Of a DNA stretch of 64,000 bases, positions 9,209 through 18,713 are shown one piece after another; positions within the stretch are counted from its first letter, which is position 1, and every line of letters begins with the position of its first letter. Source of the stretch: Bifidobacterium mellis. GTDB taxonomy: Bacteria > Actinomycetota > Actinomycetes > Actinomycetales > Bifidobacteriaceae. The stretch is taken from the NCBI RefSeq assembly GCF_000967265.1, contig NZ_KQ033885.1, forward strand, positions 124,001-188,000. Direction: 5' to 3'. Made by a program: the position numbers and the translations under genes. The notes under the pieces are model-generated. The model was not told where the DNA came from. It made no database searches and saw nothing but the letters and a program-made list of their open reading frames with translations.

Positions 9209-9625
9209 TCAGTAGCTGGCTGAGGTGGGCTCCTGGAAGCGGACTGTCAGCCCGCGACCGTGGTGAAGGAACATCTCTGCACCGTGGCGGTCGACGTCGC
9301 GATGGGTGAAGAGCATGCGGATGGCGAATGCCGTCTGGGCATCATCGGGCAGGTCCAGGAAAGCCTTATGGGCATCCCAGCCGTCGGCCGCGACAGCCTT
9401 GTTGGGTACGTAGGCGTATCCATAGCCGTCCTCGTCCACGTAGCCTAGGAAAGGCAGGTCCCATGCCTGGTGGTAGCTCAACTGATTTTTGTAATCCTCG
9501 ACCTTCTTGAGGGCTTCGTCGCTGATGCCGTATTTGCGGGCGACCTCGTTGGCCTTGGCCGTCTTCGCGGCGGCATCTTTTCCGAACATGGAAGTATCAA
9601 CAACAATGACTGTATCGTCTGCCAT
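9209..9625 (-). CDS. Hypothetical protein, unknown family
   Basis: 138 residues. ATG 9625 is chosen because AGAAAGG lies just upstream and the sequence before it reads as non-coding. The product is soluble and acidic, with no signal peptide or membrane helix. Features are an N-terminal strand-like VIVVDTSMFGKD, a helical Ala/Lys-rich segment (about residues 16-40), an aromatic stretch (YHQAWDLPFLGYVDEDGYGYAYV) and a His-rich end (LFTHRDVDRH, FLHHGRG). The clustered His, Asp and Tyr could bind metal, but this is not established. I do not recognise the family. It is convergent with the aquaglyceroporin gene and lies downstream of the surface-protein gene on the same strand, with a ~235-bp gap. 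Confidence 0.7.
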   Translation of the reverse strand: MADDTVIVVDTSMFGKDAAAKTAKANEVARKYGISDEALKKVEDYKNQLSYHQAWDLPFLGYVDEDGYGYAYVPNKAVAADGWDAHKAFLDLPDDAQTAFAIRMLFTHRDVDRHGAEMFLHHGRGLTVRFQEPTSASY

Positions 9626-9861
9626 GACTGACCTTTCTGTATGACGGCCTGCACGTGTGACAATCGACATCATGACCGTGCAGGGCCATGACCGTTCAGG
9701 TGACCGTCCATCGTCGACGGTGACCTCTGGATGCAAGATTCCTTCCACTTGCAAGAATACCAAATTTCGTCTGCGGATAGGGGCAGGGAACCGTGAGGTT
9801 CGCCATAGGTGGCTGTCATTAGTGAGAAACGTGTCCGGCTGTGTTCGCATGCGGTCAACTA

Positions 9862-12800
9862 TCAGCCTAGGTCGGCCTCTCGATCCCTGCGATGCCGAGG
9901 CAGGCACATCAGCGCCAGGCCGAGGACGGCAGTGCCGAAAGTCAGCGCTGCAGGTATGACTGGGTCTGAGCCTGAGGCGGCCAGGGCTTGGGAATCCGTA
10001 GAGGACTTCGCCTGGCCATCAGAAGATTGGCTTCCTGGTGCCGTCTTTTGGCTATTGGAACCGGTTTGATCCGGTTTGCTGGGTGCATGATCGGACTCGC
10101 TCGGCTTGCTCGGTTCTACCGGCGGATTCGGCTTGTCATGTCCTGCAGAGTTGCCAGGGTCATCGGGATTATCCGGCTTATCAGGCTTGGCCTGGTAGGT
10201 GTTGGTGAAGGTGGGGTTGTTGCCGGTGACGGTGGTCTGGAGCTGGCCTTGCTGGTCGTCGGTGACGTGGACGGTGATCTGGTGCGTGTCCTGGTCGTAG
10301 GTGATGCCGGGCAGGCTGCCCCGGGCCTCGCTCACGGAGTACGTGTAGTCGCCGGCCTCGGACAGGGTCTGTTCGGGGAATTCGACGGTCCCGTTGGCCT
10401 TGTTGGATGCTTGGGTCGGCTTGCCGCCCTTCGTGTTCTGCAGGAGGAAGTCGAACTCCCCGGCTTTCAGGTCCCGGCCTTCCAGGTGCTTGAAGGCTGT
10501 GAGCTTGACCGTGGCCGGCTTGGCCTGGTAGGTGTTGGTGAAGACCACCGTGTCTATCTTGCTGCCCTTGCTGTCGGTCCACTGCGCCTTGGCGGTACGG
10601 TGTAACCGAGCTGCATCGGTTGTCAAAGTGATGGTCAGGATTGCAGCGTTCTGATCATACGTCAGGCCAGGAATGGAGCCGGTTTCCTGGTGGATACGAT
10701 ACCTGTAGCCGCCATCGCCGGGCAAATCATACACGTTGACGGGCACCTGGGTATTTTGGTTGTCGGCGTTGATGGTGATTTGGCTGGGCAACGCTGCAGA
10801 CGGTGCGCCATCCAGGGGTTCGACATTCAACGCGAAGGAGTCTGTACCGAGCCAGTTCCTGCCTTGGATCCGTACTTCGACTCCGGCAGACACTTCATCG
10901 GTGTCCATCATTCCTGTCAGGCCACAGTTGTTGAAATCCAGGGATTGGCTGGCTGCGTCCACCATATCCTCGGCCTTCTGGAACTCAATATCGTTGATGA
11001 CGGCGCCTTTCATGGTCCCGTCCTCCAGAAAGTCGCTGGCTGAGGAGTTTTCGCTCTGGGTGGCTGTGTCGGCCTTTTGGATTGTTGTAGTCAGGTGGGT
11101 CCAGTTCGTGTTCGGAGCGGGGTCGAAGCGCAGGTGGAATTTCCCTGCCGGTATATTGGTCAGTTCGTACTTGCCCCGGGAATCAGATTTTGTGCTCAGA
11201 TCATCATGTGGGGTGACGACCGACTTGGCAGGCTTGTCGTCAGTATCGTTGAACAGGGTCACTTTGACATCCTTAAGCAGAATATCTTCCGAGGAGCGGA
11301 TGCCGTCCCCATTGACGTCGTACCATACGATGCCACTGATGGAACGCTGGACAACCATGGCCTGGGCAGGCATTTGGTTCAGTGCATTGCCCCAGCGATT
11401 CCGATAGCGGTCGCCGGAGGAGTTGTTTCCAGGGTTTATATGGAAGGTAATCTCATAGCGGAATTGGTTGGGCTGCCCATCGATGATGAAGGCCCAGGCG
11501 ACCGCGTTTTCAGGCATTTTCACTTCGCCACTTGTTGGGTTCAAGTCAGCCGCGTCCCAAGAGAGGTAATCCTGGGATTGTATGGAACTCGTGTCATTCA
11601 CCCGCCATCGAGAATCTGTGGTGTAGCGGATGGTGACTCCGCTCAGACCAGCCCCCGCCGAGGCTTTTATGCTCATATCGGCAAAAGTAGGTTCCCCGTG
11701 GAAGTCGGGTTTGCCGCTTGTCTGCTTGTACGGCATGATGTCGATGGCATAGTGATGCTGCTTGCCACTGCCTGGGGTGCTGCTCAGCATGTTGGTGAAG
11801 CCGATTGGTGCACCGGCTTCATTGGTATCCTGTACGGCCGAAGTGGAAAGGCTGGTGGTGTTGGTCCGCCAGGCGTGGATGGTGAAGGAGTCGGCGGTCT
11901 TCAAGTATGTGTTGGGCTGGGACATATTGTATTTTGACTGGACTGTGGCAGAGGTCGTCAGGTCCTCGTTGGGACCGATGTCTTTGCCGGGGTCAGTCAG
12001 GTCGCCTAGGGAGGTGGAGAAGTGGATGACCCGGCTGTTGCCGTCCACAGGGATGTTGGTCAGTGTCCAGGACAGAGTGGTGATTCCGGTTGCGGAGTCC
12101 GTGCTCACTGATGGCTCACAGGCGGTTCCGCCCTCTATGTGGCCCATTTCAGGCGTGGCTTCCGTATATGTGCCGCCCAATCGGGCGCTGCCGGGGATGT
12201 AGTGGAGCTTTGCTGGTAGTTTGTCGGTGATGTAGAGTTCGGTTTGGGCGCCCTTGTTGGCTTGGGAAGCTGAACTGCCGGTGTTGATGGTTAGCCGCCA
12301 GTCAACGAACCGTTGATCGCTGTCTATGTCAAAGTATTCTTTGGGTCTGGAATTGGTGCTTGTTTGTGCTACGGCGTTGGAGATGGTGTTGGTTTCGCCG
12401 GCTATATAGAGGCTGTCCCCGTGTTCATTGCCGCCGGTGTCCCCGCCCAGGTAACCGTTCATTTGATCATAGCGGGCCTTGGTATAGCCGCCGACCGACG
12501 TGGCCAAGTCGGGAGATTTGATTTTGGCCAGATCATAGGGGTTCTGTTTCCTGGCCCAGTCCTCCCATTCCTGATCGCTTGAGTTCTCAGGGTCCAGCCC
12601 GGCCATAGCTGCTAATTGGCTGCGGGTGAAGGTGCGCGAAACCGATGTCAGCTGGGCTACCGAACCTACCTTGGCGTCGGGGAGGACGTTGATCACAAAT
12701 CCGCCGAAGCCGAATCGGGAATTCTCTTCGGCAAACCTGGAGGGCGCGGCGGTGCGCCCGCCCAGCAGCATGCCTACAACCATGCCATGCTTCTTTGCTT

Positions 12801-14970
12801 CCTCCTGTGTGCTATAAAAGTTCAGATCCTCTATGTCGGCATTGGCCTGCTCAGTGTCGTTTTTCCAGTCCTTCCCGTCGGATTTGGTGGCATACATGAC
12901 CAGATCCTGTAACGGGTTTTGATTGCTCGTTGACTCGTATACATCGTATTTGCTGTTCTGCCAGATGCCACTGACCCAGGGAAGATCCAGGCCGTCGGAG
13001 TCAGCAGGTAGCCCAACCACCTTTGGGTCGATCTTGACCAAGGACATTCCCAGCAGAGGCAGATCGGCCTTGCTGGTTTTGAAGTTGAAGCCGGCCGTTA
13101 CCCGCACTTGGGTCCCTGCGACTGCTGAGTCAGTCCCCCGTAGATTGTCAGGAGCAGTCCACCACCCGCAGTCCACGCCGTCATCAAAATAGTTGGAAGC
13201 CGTCATGCAACTGTACTGAATGATGTTGCTGATGCCTGCCTTTATTGTGCTGGAACCTTGCGTGAAGATGACGTTGTGCCACATGTCATCGGACTGGTCG
13301 GTTTGGTTTGACGTGTCCGTGGGGCCAGAGGCAGGGGGCAAAGACTGGTTTGATAGCGATTTCGCGCTCAGGTCGCCGTCGTCGACCTTGCTCTGCAAGC
13401 TGAGACCGGTCTGTCCATAGTAGTTGGCCACGTCCTTGTCGCCGACAGTGGAGGGGTTGAAGACATATAGGTAACCAGTGGAGATTTCGGCCACTTCCTG
13501 TCGCGTGCAGTCAGTCGAGGCCAGGGCAGGCGTGCACTTGGTGTCTCGTGCATAAGTGTGTCCCAGGTAGGGGAAGGGATCGTTGGTTTCATAGTCCTTC
13601 AAAGTCAGGTCCAGCCTGAGGCCCTGGCTGCTGCGCTGTTCAGCCACGGTGTATTGACCATTGCCTTGGACCCGGTCCATCCCAGCCGTGCCACCCGTGG
13701 ATCGGGCATAGCCATAGTTGCTGAGAGTGGGTCTCCAGCCCTGATCGCCGGTGTTGCGCCCGCTGTTGTTGAAGTCGCCGTCGATGGTGCCGATGTCCCA
13801 GAAGTAGGGTTGCAGATCCTCTATTTTCGGGTAGGCATCTCCGCCAGCGGTCTGCCATAAATTGCTCAGCGACAGGGAAAAGGTTATGGGGCCAATGGGA
13901 GCCTCCAGACCCTTGAGACCCTTGGTCCGATCGGGCCAACGCATGTCAACGGCCCAGTTGAACTTGCTGATGATCCCCTTGCGCTTGCCCAGCTCATGGT
14001 TGGGGTAATTGCCGGCGGCTGGGGTGTTGAAGTCGAAGGTCTGGTTGCCGGAGCCTTCATTGGTTCCGCCAGTGATCCGCAGGTTCAGATTGAGCTTGGC
14101 CGATACAGTGACCGAATCGGACGTGGCCGAAGCAGGATCGGTCTTGGTGATGGCATCCGGAGCGCCCCAGGCCTGGATCTCGGGGGCGAATTTGCTGCCA
14201 TTGGGCATGCTTCGGACCCGGAGGACCAGAGTGACGCTGGAGGATCCCGGAATAACGGTGGACAAATTCTCTGTGGCGGTGAGTAGCCGGTAAACGGTTA
14301 GCACCTGTGTCGGTTGACCGTCGATGGTCTCTGTAATTTGCTTTGGCTGGTATCCCGGCGTATTGTCCACCCAGCCCATGGAATCCACATCAAAGGTGAC
14401 CCGATCCTCAGGCTGGTTCAGTTTGAATTGGAAGCCTATTCGGCCCCGGCGGTAGCTGGTTGTCTCGCTGCGGGTATTTACGGCAAAAGAGTAGGTGTAG
14501 GACAACTTATCGAAAGTACGCACTATGTCATTGTCTGCATCGTGGTCGTTGCCGGGGTTGTTGTCCTTGTCGAAAGGAGCCGTGCCGGTGGAGCGTGAGG
14601 CCTGGGACAGGGTGGTGACCACGGCGTCGTCGGTGTCCAGCATGTCCTTGATTGCCGATTTGGCGGTCGGCTTTCTGCTGGGTTGTATGGCCGCGGCCTG
14701 GTTCGATGGGGTTGACTTCGACTTCTGAGTGGTTTGGGCTGCCCCGGATGTGGCAGTGTCCAACTGTGGAGTAGAGGTTTGGGTCGACGTGGACGACGTC
14801 TGGTTTGTCGCAGTCGCCTGCTGTACACGTGTTGTTGGAGATGTTGATATGGATGCGGCGGTCTGGGCATCAGCCGTCTGCTTACTGTCGGCTATGGCCA
14901 TGGTGGGTATCAACATGGCCATAGCCATCAGGCCGGCCAGGACTTTACCGCTCAAATTACCCTTTGCCAC
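9862..14970 (-). CDS. Large sortase-anchored surface protein with SdrD-B and pilin isopeptide domains
   Basis: 1702 residues, starting at GTG 14970 after AAAAGGAGA. A signal peptide (residues 1-28) and a Thr/Ser/Gln-rich linker lead into a long adhesin-like region (about 130-1200). An SdrD-B-like domain follows from about 1210 (GIVWYDVNGDGIR), then two pilin isopeptide-linkage domains of Spy0128 type (about 1372-1480 and 1481-1590), each ending in FTNTYQAKP. A Pro-rich wall spanner precedes the anchor LAASG near 1663, a hydrophobic helix and a basic tail (RHRRDRE). LAASG replaces LPXTG, a variation compatible with actinobacterial sortases. The protein should be displayed on the cell wall as an adhesin or pilin-like fibre stabilised by isopeptide bonds. 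No sortase or second pilin gene is in this window. Confidence 0.85.
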   Translation of the reverse strand: MAKGNLSGKVLAGLMAMAMLIPTMAIADSKQTADAQTAASISTSPTTRVQQATATNQTSSTSTQTSTPQLDTATSGAAQTTQKSKSTPSNQAAAIQPSRKPTAKSAIKDMLDTDDAVVTTLSQASRSTGTAPFDKDNNPGNDHDADNDIVRTFDKLSYTYSFAVNTRSETTSYRRGRIGFQFKLNQPEDRVTFDVDSMGWVDNTPGYQPKQITETIDGQPTQVLTVYRLLTATENLSTVIPGSSSVTLVLRVRSMPNGSKFAPEIQAWGAPDAITKTDPASATSDSVTVSAKLNLNLRITGGTNEGSGNQTFDFNTPAAGNYPNHELGKRKGIISKFNWAVDMRWPDRTKGLKGLEAPIGPITFSLSLSNLWQTAGGDAYPKIEDLQPYFWDIGTIDGDFNNSGRNTGDQGWRPTLSNYGYARSTGGTAGMDRVQGNGQYTVAEQRSSQGLRLDLTLKDYETNDPFPYLGHTYARDTKCTPALASTDCTRQEVAEISTGYLYVFNPSTVGDKDVANYYGQTGLSLQSKVDDGDLSAKSLSNQSLPPASGPTDTSNQTDQSDDMWHNVIFTQGSSTIKAGISNIIQYSCMTASNYFDDGVDCGWWTAPDNLRGTDSAVAGTQVRVTAGFNFKTSKADLPLLGMSLVKIDPKVVGLPADSDGLDLPWVSGIWQNSKYDVYESTSNQNPLQDLVMYATKSDGKDWKNDTEQANADIEDLNFYSTQEEAKKHGMVVGMLLGGRTAAPSRFAEENSRFGFGGFVINVLPDAKVGSVAQLTSVSRTFTRSQLAAMAGLDPENSSDQEWEDWARKQNPYDLAKIKSPDLATSVGGYTKARYDQMNGYLGGDTGGNEHGDSLYIAGETNTISNAVAQTSTNSRPKEYFDIDSDQRFVDWRLTINTGSSASQANKGAQTELYITDKLPAKLHYIPGSARLGGTYTEATPEMGHIEGGTACEPSVSTDSATGITTLSWTLTNIPVDGNSRVIHFSTSLGDLTDPGKDIGPNEDLTTSATVQSKYNMSQPNTYLKTADSFTIHAWRTNTTSLSTSAVQDTNEAGAPIGFTNMLSSTPGSGKQHHYAIDIMPYKQTSGKPDFHGEPTFADMSIKASAGAGLSGVTIRYTTDSRWRVNDTSSIQSQDYLSWDAADLNPTSGEVKMPENAVAWAFIIDGQPNQFRYEITFHINPGNNSSGDRYRNRWGNALNQMPAQAMVVQRSISGIVWYDVNGDGIRSSEDILLKDVKVTLFNDTDDKPAKSVVTPHDDLSTKSDSRGKYELTNIPAGKFHLRFDPAPNTNWTHLTTTIQKADTATQSENSSASDFLEDGTMKGAVINDIEFQKAEDMVDAASQSLDFNNCGLTGMMDTDEVSAGVEVRIQGRNWLGTDSFALNVEPLDGAPSAALPSQITINADNQNTQVPVNVYDLPGDGGYRYRIHQETGSIPGLTYDQNAAILTITLTTDAARLHRTAKAQWTDSKGSKIDTVVFTNTYQAKPATVKLTAFKHLEGRDLKAGEFDFLLQNTKGGKPTQASNKANGTVEFPEQTLSEAGDYTYSVSEARGSLPGITYDQDTHQITVHVTDDQQGQLQTTVTGNNPTFTNTYQAKPDKPDNPDDPGNSAGHDKPNPPVEPSKPSESDHAPSKPDQTGSNSQKTAPGSQSSDGQAKSSTDSQALAASGSDPVIPAALTFGTAVLGLALMCLPRHRRDREADLG

Positions 14971-15174
14971 GTTTCTCCTTTTGAGCGCCGACGACCGCTT
15001 GGGGCGTCGGGCCTGGCATTCCCTTCAGGTCATCCGGTCGACTGTCTACGATGGTTCTCGAGTCATCCGATAATAGTGCTGTGGAACAGTATACAGAATC
15101 ATTGGCTATGATTCCGCTATTGCTGTGCGCCTCCGGGAAAAAGGGTCAACCAAGAACAAAGCAAGGAGGCCCGC

Positions 15175-16425
15175 ATGAGTGAACGGGATCATCATGGGCT
15201 CTCGATGGCCGATTTTCCGGGTCATGGAATGCGTGAGCGGTCGGCTGTTTATGGGTTCTTCATCATCATGGGCATCGGCACTTCGGCATGGATTTCTCGA
15301 CTGCCAACAGTCAAGGCCAGTCTCGGTCTGCAACCTTCGGGCCTGGCTCTGATGACCATCCTGGGCGGCTGTGGCGCTCTGGTCGGCATGCTGGTCTCAG
15401 GGGTTCTGACCGATCGGCTGGGTGTGCGGCGGGCCATGCTGCTGGCAGCGTCCACCTGGTGCCTGGGCATGGTGATCGCGGCCCTGGCCGTCACCCTTCG
15501 CTCAGTGCCTGGGGTGGTTTTAGGCCTGCTCTTCAATTCGGCGGGAATCAGCCTCTGGGGAACGGTCAACACCGTCGAGGCCGGCGCAGTGGAGCGTTTC
15601 TCCTCTCGGTCGATAATGCCGCGCTTCCATGCCTCATATAGCCTGGGCATGTTTCTTGCCCTGGGACTGGGCTCGCTCCTGTCCCATCTGGGTGTAGCCA
15701 TAGGTGCGCACCTGGCGGTCAATGCGCTGGTCAGCCTGGCACTGGTGGTCGCCTGCGTCCTGCTCTGCCCGGTTCAGCCTCTGGGTGATTACAAGGGCGG
15801 CGCTGACGAGGAACGTTCGGATCGACAGGCGGGGGCAGGGCAATCGTCCGCCTTCGGCAAGCAGTTGGCGGCCTGGGGCGATGCCCTGGTTCTCATGCTT
15901 GCCCTGATCAATGTGGCCCTGGAGGCCAGCGAGGGTGCCGTCAACGACTGGAGCGGCATTGGCCTGGTCGATGCCTTCGGTGTCCCTGAGTCTCAAGCCG
16001 GTCTTGCTCCCACGATCTTCGCTGCAGCTATGATCGTATCAAGGTTGCTGGGGACGCATCTGATCGAGCGGTTGGGGAACATGCGCTCGCTGGTCCTGAC
16101 CCTCCTGGTCTCGGCTCTGGGTATCCTGGTCTATGCTCTTTCGCCCTCTGTTGTGTTGAGCCTTGTGGGCACTGGAATCTGGGGTGTCGGAGCTGCTCTG
16201 GGCGTACCCATTGTCACTACTTTGGCAACCAAGGATCCAGCCGTGGCGGCCCAGCGTGCTTCGGTCATCTCCACTGCCTACTACGGAGTCTCCTGGATCA
16301 TTCCTCCGGCTATCGGGTTTCTGGCCGATCATACCGGTGTCAGGCCGGCCCTGTTGCCTTTGGCGTTCTTGCTGGCGGCGGTCACCCTCCTGGTGCCCAC
16401 GGTGTCCAGACTCACTCGGGAATGA
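15175..16425 (+). CDS. MFS transporter, YbjJ/FucP-like
   Basis: 416 residues from ATG 15175, which follows AAGGAGGCCCGC. Twelve membrane helices are predicted, with the first-half motif A-like DRLGVRRAM between helices 2 and 3. The early GIGTSAWISRLPTVK and the overall shape resemble the YbjJ-type 'inner membrane protein' branch of the MFS. The substrate is unknown; members are often annotated as sugar or drug transporters. It is transcribed divergently from the surface-protein gene. Its 3' end overlaps the convergent minus-strand gene by 14 bases, marking the edge of a lower-GC accessory segment. Confidence 0.85.
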   Translation: MSERDHHGLSMADFPGHGMRERSAVYGFFIIMGIGTSAWISRLPTVKASLGLQPSGLALMTILGGCGALVGMLVSGVLTDRLGVRRAMLLAASTWCLGMVIAALAVTLRSVPGVVLGLLFNSAGISLWGTVNTVEAGAVERFSSRSIMPRFHASYSLGMFLALGLGSLLSHLGVAIGAHLAVNALVSLALVVACVLLCPVQPLGDYKGGADEERSDRQAGAGQSSAFGKQLAAWGDALVLMLALINVALEASEGAVNDWSGIGLVDAFGVPESQAGLAPTIFAAAMIVSRLLGTHLIERLGNMRSLVLTLLVSALGILVYALSPSVVLSLVGTGIWGVGAALGVPIVTTLATKDPAVAAQRASVISTAYYGVSWIIPPAIGFLADHTGVRPALLPLAFLLAAVTLLVPTVSRLTRE

Positions 16426-17035
16426 TGCTCTTCGGTTGGCAGAACTCCACCAACCGGTTGTCGGGCGAAGTACGGTCTCTGGGCAGATACTCGGATTCAA
16501 ACAGCCGTTCCCGAATATTGCCGTACACGTCAGTGAATTTTGTGGCCACAGTAGTCAGTCGACAGCGGTCCTGAGTATCGCCTTTGTCCAAAAAGCGGGG
16601 GGATTCGAAGATGTCCTTAGGGCAGATGGTAGGCAGGCTCCAGACAAATCGTTTGTCAGGATCCATAGGATATAACCCAGTCAGCCGTTGGCAGTGTGCG
16701 CCAGGCGTGATGATGCCGAATCCAGGCACCCGGTAATAGTCGGCTTTGTTGTGCTGGAGGTTGATGGCTCGTAAACGGGAGTGTTTCAGGAGATCCCAGT
16801 GGACCAGGATTGAGACTTGGCGAATGGTGCCTTCGCTGTAGTTGATGATGATTGGACATTCATCGGCTACATGCTCCTGATTCTCGTTCCGAGCAGTCTT
16901 GGACTTCCAAACATAAACTCGTGAAGCTTTTTTGAGCAGGGTGTAGTAGAGGTCATAGCTGCGCCGTTCATCGTCTTTGGCAAAGGTCGTCTTCATCTGC
17001 CAAGCGGAGCACACGATGGCCGCAGAAATAGCCAC
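16412..17035 (-). CDS. Hypothetical membrane-anchored protein of the accessory island
   Basis: 207 residues from GTG 17035; the frame is open only ~9 codons further upstream and no Shine-Dalgarno is evident, so the start is uncertain. The first residues (VAISAAIVCSAW) form a short hydrophobic segment, suggesting a signal anchor whose beginning may be missing. The rest is soluble, rich in Arg, Tyr and Asp, with landmarks YRVPGFGIITPG near residue 110 and TKFTDVYGN near 170. The base composition is visibly more AT-rich than the flanking MFS gene, suggesting acquisition. I do not recognise the family. Degenerate sequence at 17.8-18.5 kb looks like a decayed paralogue, so this was probably once a repeated gene. 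Confidence 0.6.
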   Translation of the reverse strand: MAISAAIVCSAWQMKTTFAKDDERRSYDLYYTLLKKASRVYVWKSKTARNENQEHVADECPIIINYSEGTIRQVSILVHWDLLKHSRLRAINLQHNKADYYRVPGFGIITPGAHCQRLTGLYPMDPDKRFVWSLPTICPKDIFESPRFLDKGDTQDRCRLTTVATKFTDVYGNIRERLFESEYLPRDRTSPDNRLVEFCQPKSIIPE

Positions 17036-17134
17036 AACTGTGGTTAAGGCTTGGCGAAATTAATGATTTATTTTTTTACGCTTTAGTATGTTCTCAACTA
17101 ACAATTGGGGGTGACCCTTTGCAAGGGGTCATCG

Positions 17135-17725
17135 TCAGTATTGGAAAGCTTCACAGCCCTCCTTTAGCTCTTTCTTGGTCACAGACGGATAATGGTCGAA
17201 AAGAAACCTGTCCATTTGCTTAATCATTTTCTTAGCAGCATGTCTGTTCATGAATACTGCGTTACGACATGCTATCTGCCAAGGAAGCTTGGGCTCCACT
17301 CCATCGATGAGCCACTGAATAAGGTTCGGACGTATGAAGTTCACATATCCACCGACACCTGGCAGACAACCGAGTTCGAATCCTCTGCCACAGGTCTCAG
17401 AAGCAATAAGCAGATGAAGTATCCCATGCTCGATGAGATTGCAGTATACGAGCCGGTTCTTACGCTGGTAATCAAAGGGAATGTCCAGATACCTGATAAA
17501 TTCCGGCGATGCCATCATAATCATCTTGTCTTCGTCGATGTGATGACAATACAAACCCTCAGAAGTGCGGGAAATCTTTCTCTTGGTAGGTGCTTTAATT
17601 TCCCCGGCTTTGAATCGTGCATAAGACTTCTCGGAAAAGTAATCGTCCGTCGCCCCTCCATATTTGGTCAAAAAAACATTTACGGCCTCTTGATAGGTGC
17701 CCTGCAAAAGTTCAAGTCCGTACAC
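17135..17725 (-). CDS. HNH-like nuclease-domain protein
   Basis: 196 residues from GTG 17725, which has a strong AGGAGGG five bases upstream and a TATATA box before it. The centre carries YCHHIDEDK near residue 59 and then NRLVYCNLIEHGILHLL near 90. His-His-Ile/Asp, Cys and Glu-His/Leu-His at this spacing fit the degenerate HNH endonuclease (beta-beta-alpha-metal) pattern of small Firmicutes/Actinobacteria proteins. The residues before it (TKRKISRTSEGLY) are basic and may bind DNA. It lies in the AT-rich island between the unknown membrane-anchored gene and its decayed copy. Phage, toxin or defence roles are all possible and none is shown. The nuclease call rests on pattern only. Confidence 0.6.
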   Translation of the reverse strand: MYGLELLQGTYQEAVNVFLTKYGGATDDYFSEKSYARFKAGEIKAPTKRKISRTSEGLYCHHIDEDKMIMMASPEFIRYLDIPFDYQRKNRLVYCNLIEHGILHLLIASETCGRGFELGCLPGVGGYVNFIRPNLIQWLIDGVEPKLPWQIACRNAVFMNRHAAKKMIKQMDRFLFDHYPSVTKKELKEGCEAFQY

Positions 17726-17801
17726 TCAGACCCTCCTGTTTATATAGCTTGAGAATGATTTATAAATACAACGCCCTACACCGCTGTCTTGTATCTTAAA
17801 G

Positions 17802-18500
17802 CTAACTCATCAAGGATAAAACATGCCACTCGGTTAAAGTGGAGCGGCAAATTTTGCACTTTCGGGAATAGGCATCGGTGAATTTACTGGTGATATCCAA
17901 GCCGAAAATACTATGCCACAGCGATCTACTCGATGCCAACCGATGCTTTGGCTGTTCCTTAGAACGTGCCTCAATGACTTTATCGCGGTACTCTGGTTGG
18001 CTATCTGCGACTGAAATGATGCGATGAGCTGTTCCCACTGGCGGGTACGTTCACGCAGACGCTCCAACACAAATCTGTAATCTTGGGTCAATTGTGTCAT
18101 GCATTGCCAAGCTGTCGGCGTGCGTGTACGTTGTGGCCGGTCTTCCATGCTGGCATAATCGAAAAAATAAGGGGATATTTGGCTCGTCTAAATCGAACGT
18201 AGGGCATAGGGCGTGTATGCATGTTCCAGGTCGCGCCCAACTCCAGAATATCCGATCAGTGTCATGAGTCCGAAACGATGAATGCCACTAAACTCATTCA
18301 ATATCTCAAGTCCGTCAATCACCACCGAAAGGGTCTGTTGGTATCTCAGTAATAATGCCGTTGGGACGTCTATATGCCTCACTCAGCGTCGAAAAATCAG
18401 AATCCTGGGGGATGAGGGGACTCAAAGGTTCCAGACGGGTGCAAAGCAACATAGAAAGCGCAAGGAGAAAGCTAAGTGTCAAACCTGCCAGTAATATACT
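17802..18500 (-). pseudogene. Decayed paralogue of the gene at 16412-17035
   Basis: Several short minus-strand frames read as pieces of one protein. About 18490-18320 encodes a hydrophobic start (LTLSFLLALSMLLC) and then PLIPQDSDFSTLSEAYRRP. About 18340-18188 encodes IHRFGLMTLIG, comparable to PGFGIITPG in the intact gene. About 18038-17802 encodes DITSKFTDAYSRK, comparable to VATKFTDVYGN. The pieces are in different frames and end at stops, so the gene is broken by more than one indel. Similarity is by eye and modest, and the borders are approximate. Another possibility is several small unrelated genes. No complete ORF here has a convincing ribosome site. Confidence 0.4.
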
Positions 18501-18713
18501 CCCGTCTCACTCTGTAGGAATCCGCATCAGAAAGACCATCACTAAGCAAGTTGTTCAAAGGTACCTTCCCATCTACGGGGCTAATTTATCAATATATGAG
18601 ATTGAAAACGTCGATGATGGGCACGGGCACTTCCCTAAATATCTGCGACATAGTTCCAAGTATGATCGTACATTTTGTTATAAGCGATCCTATGCCGTCG
18701 AGAGGGGCGACCG

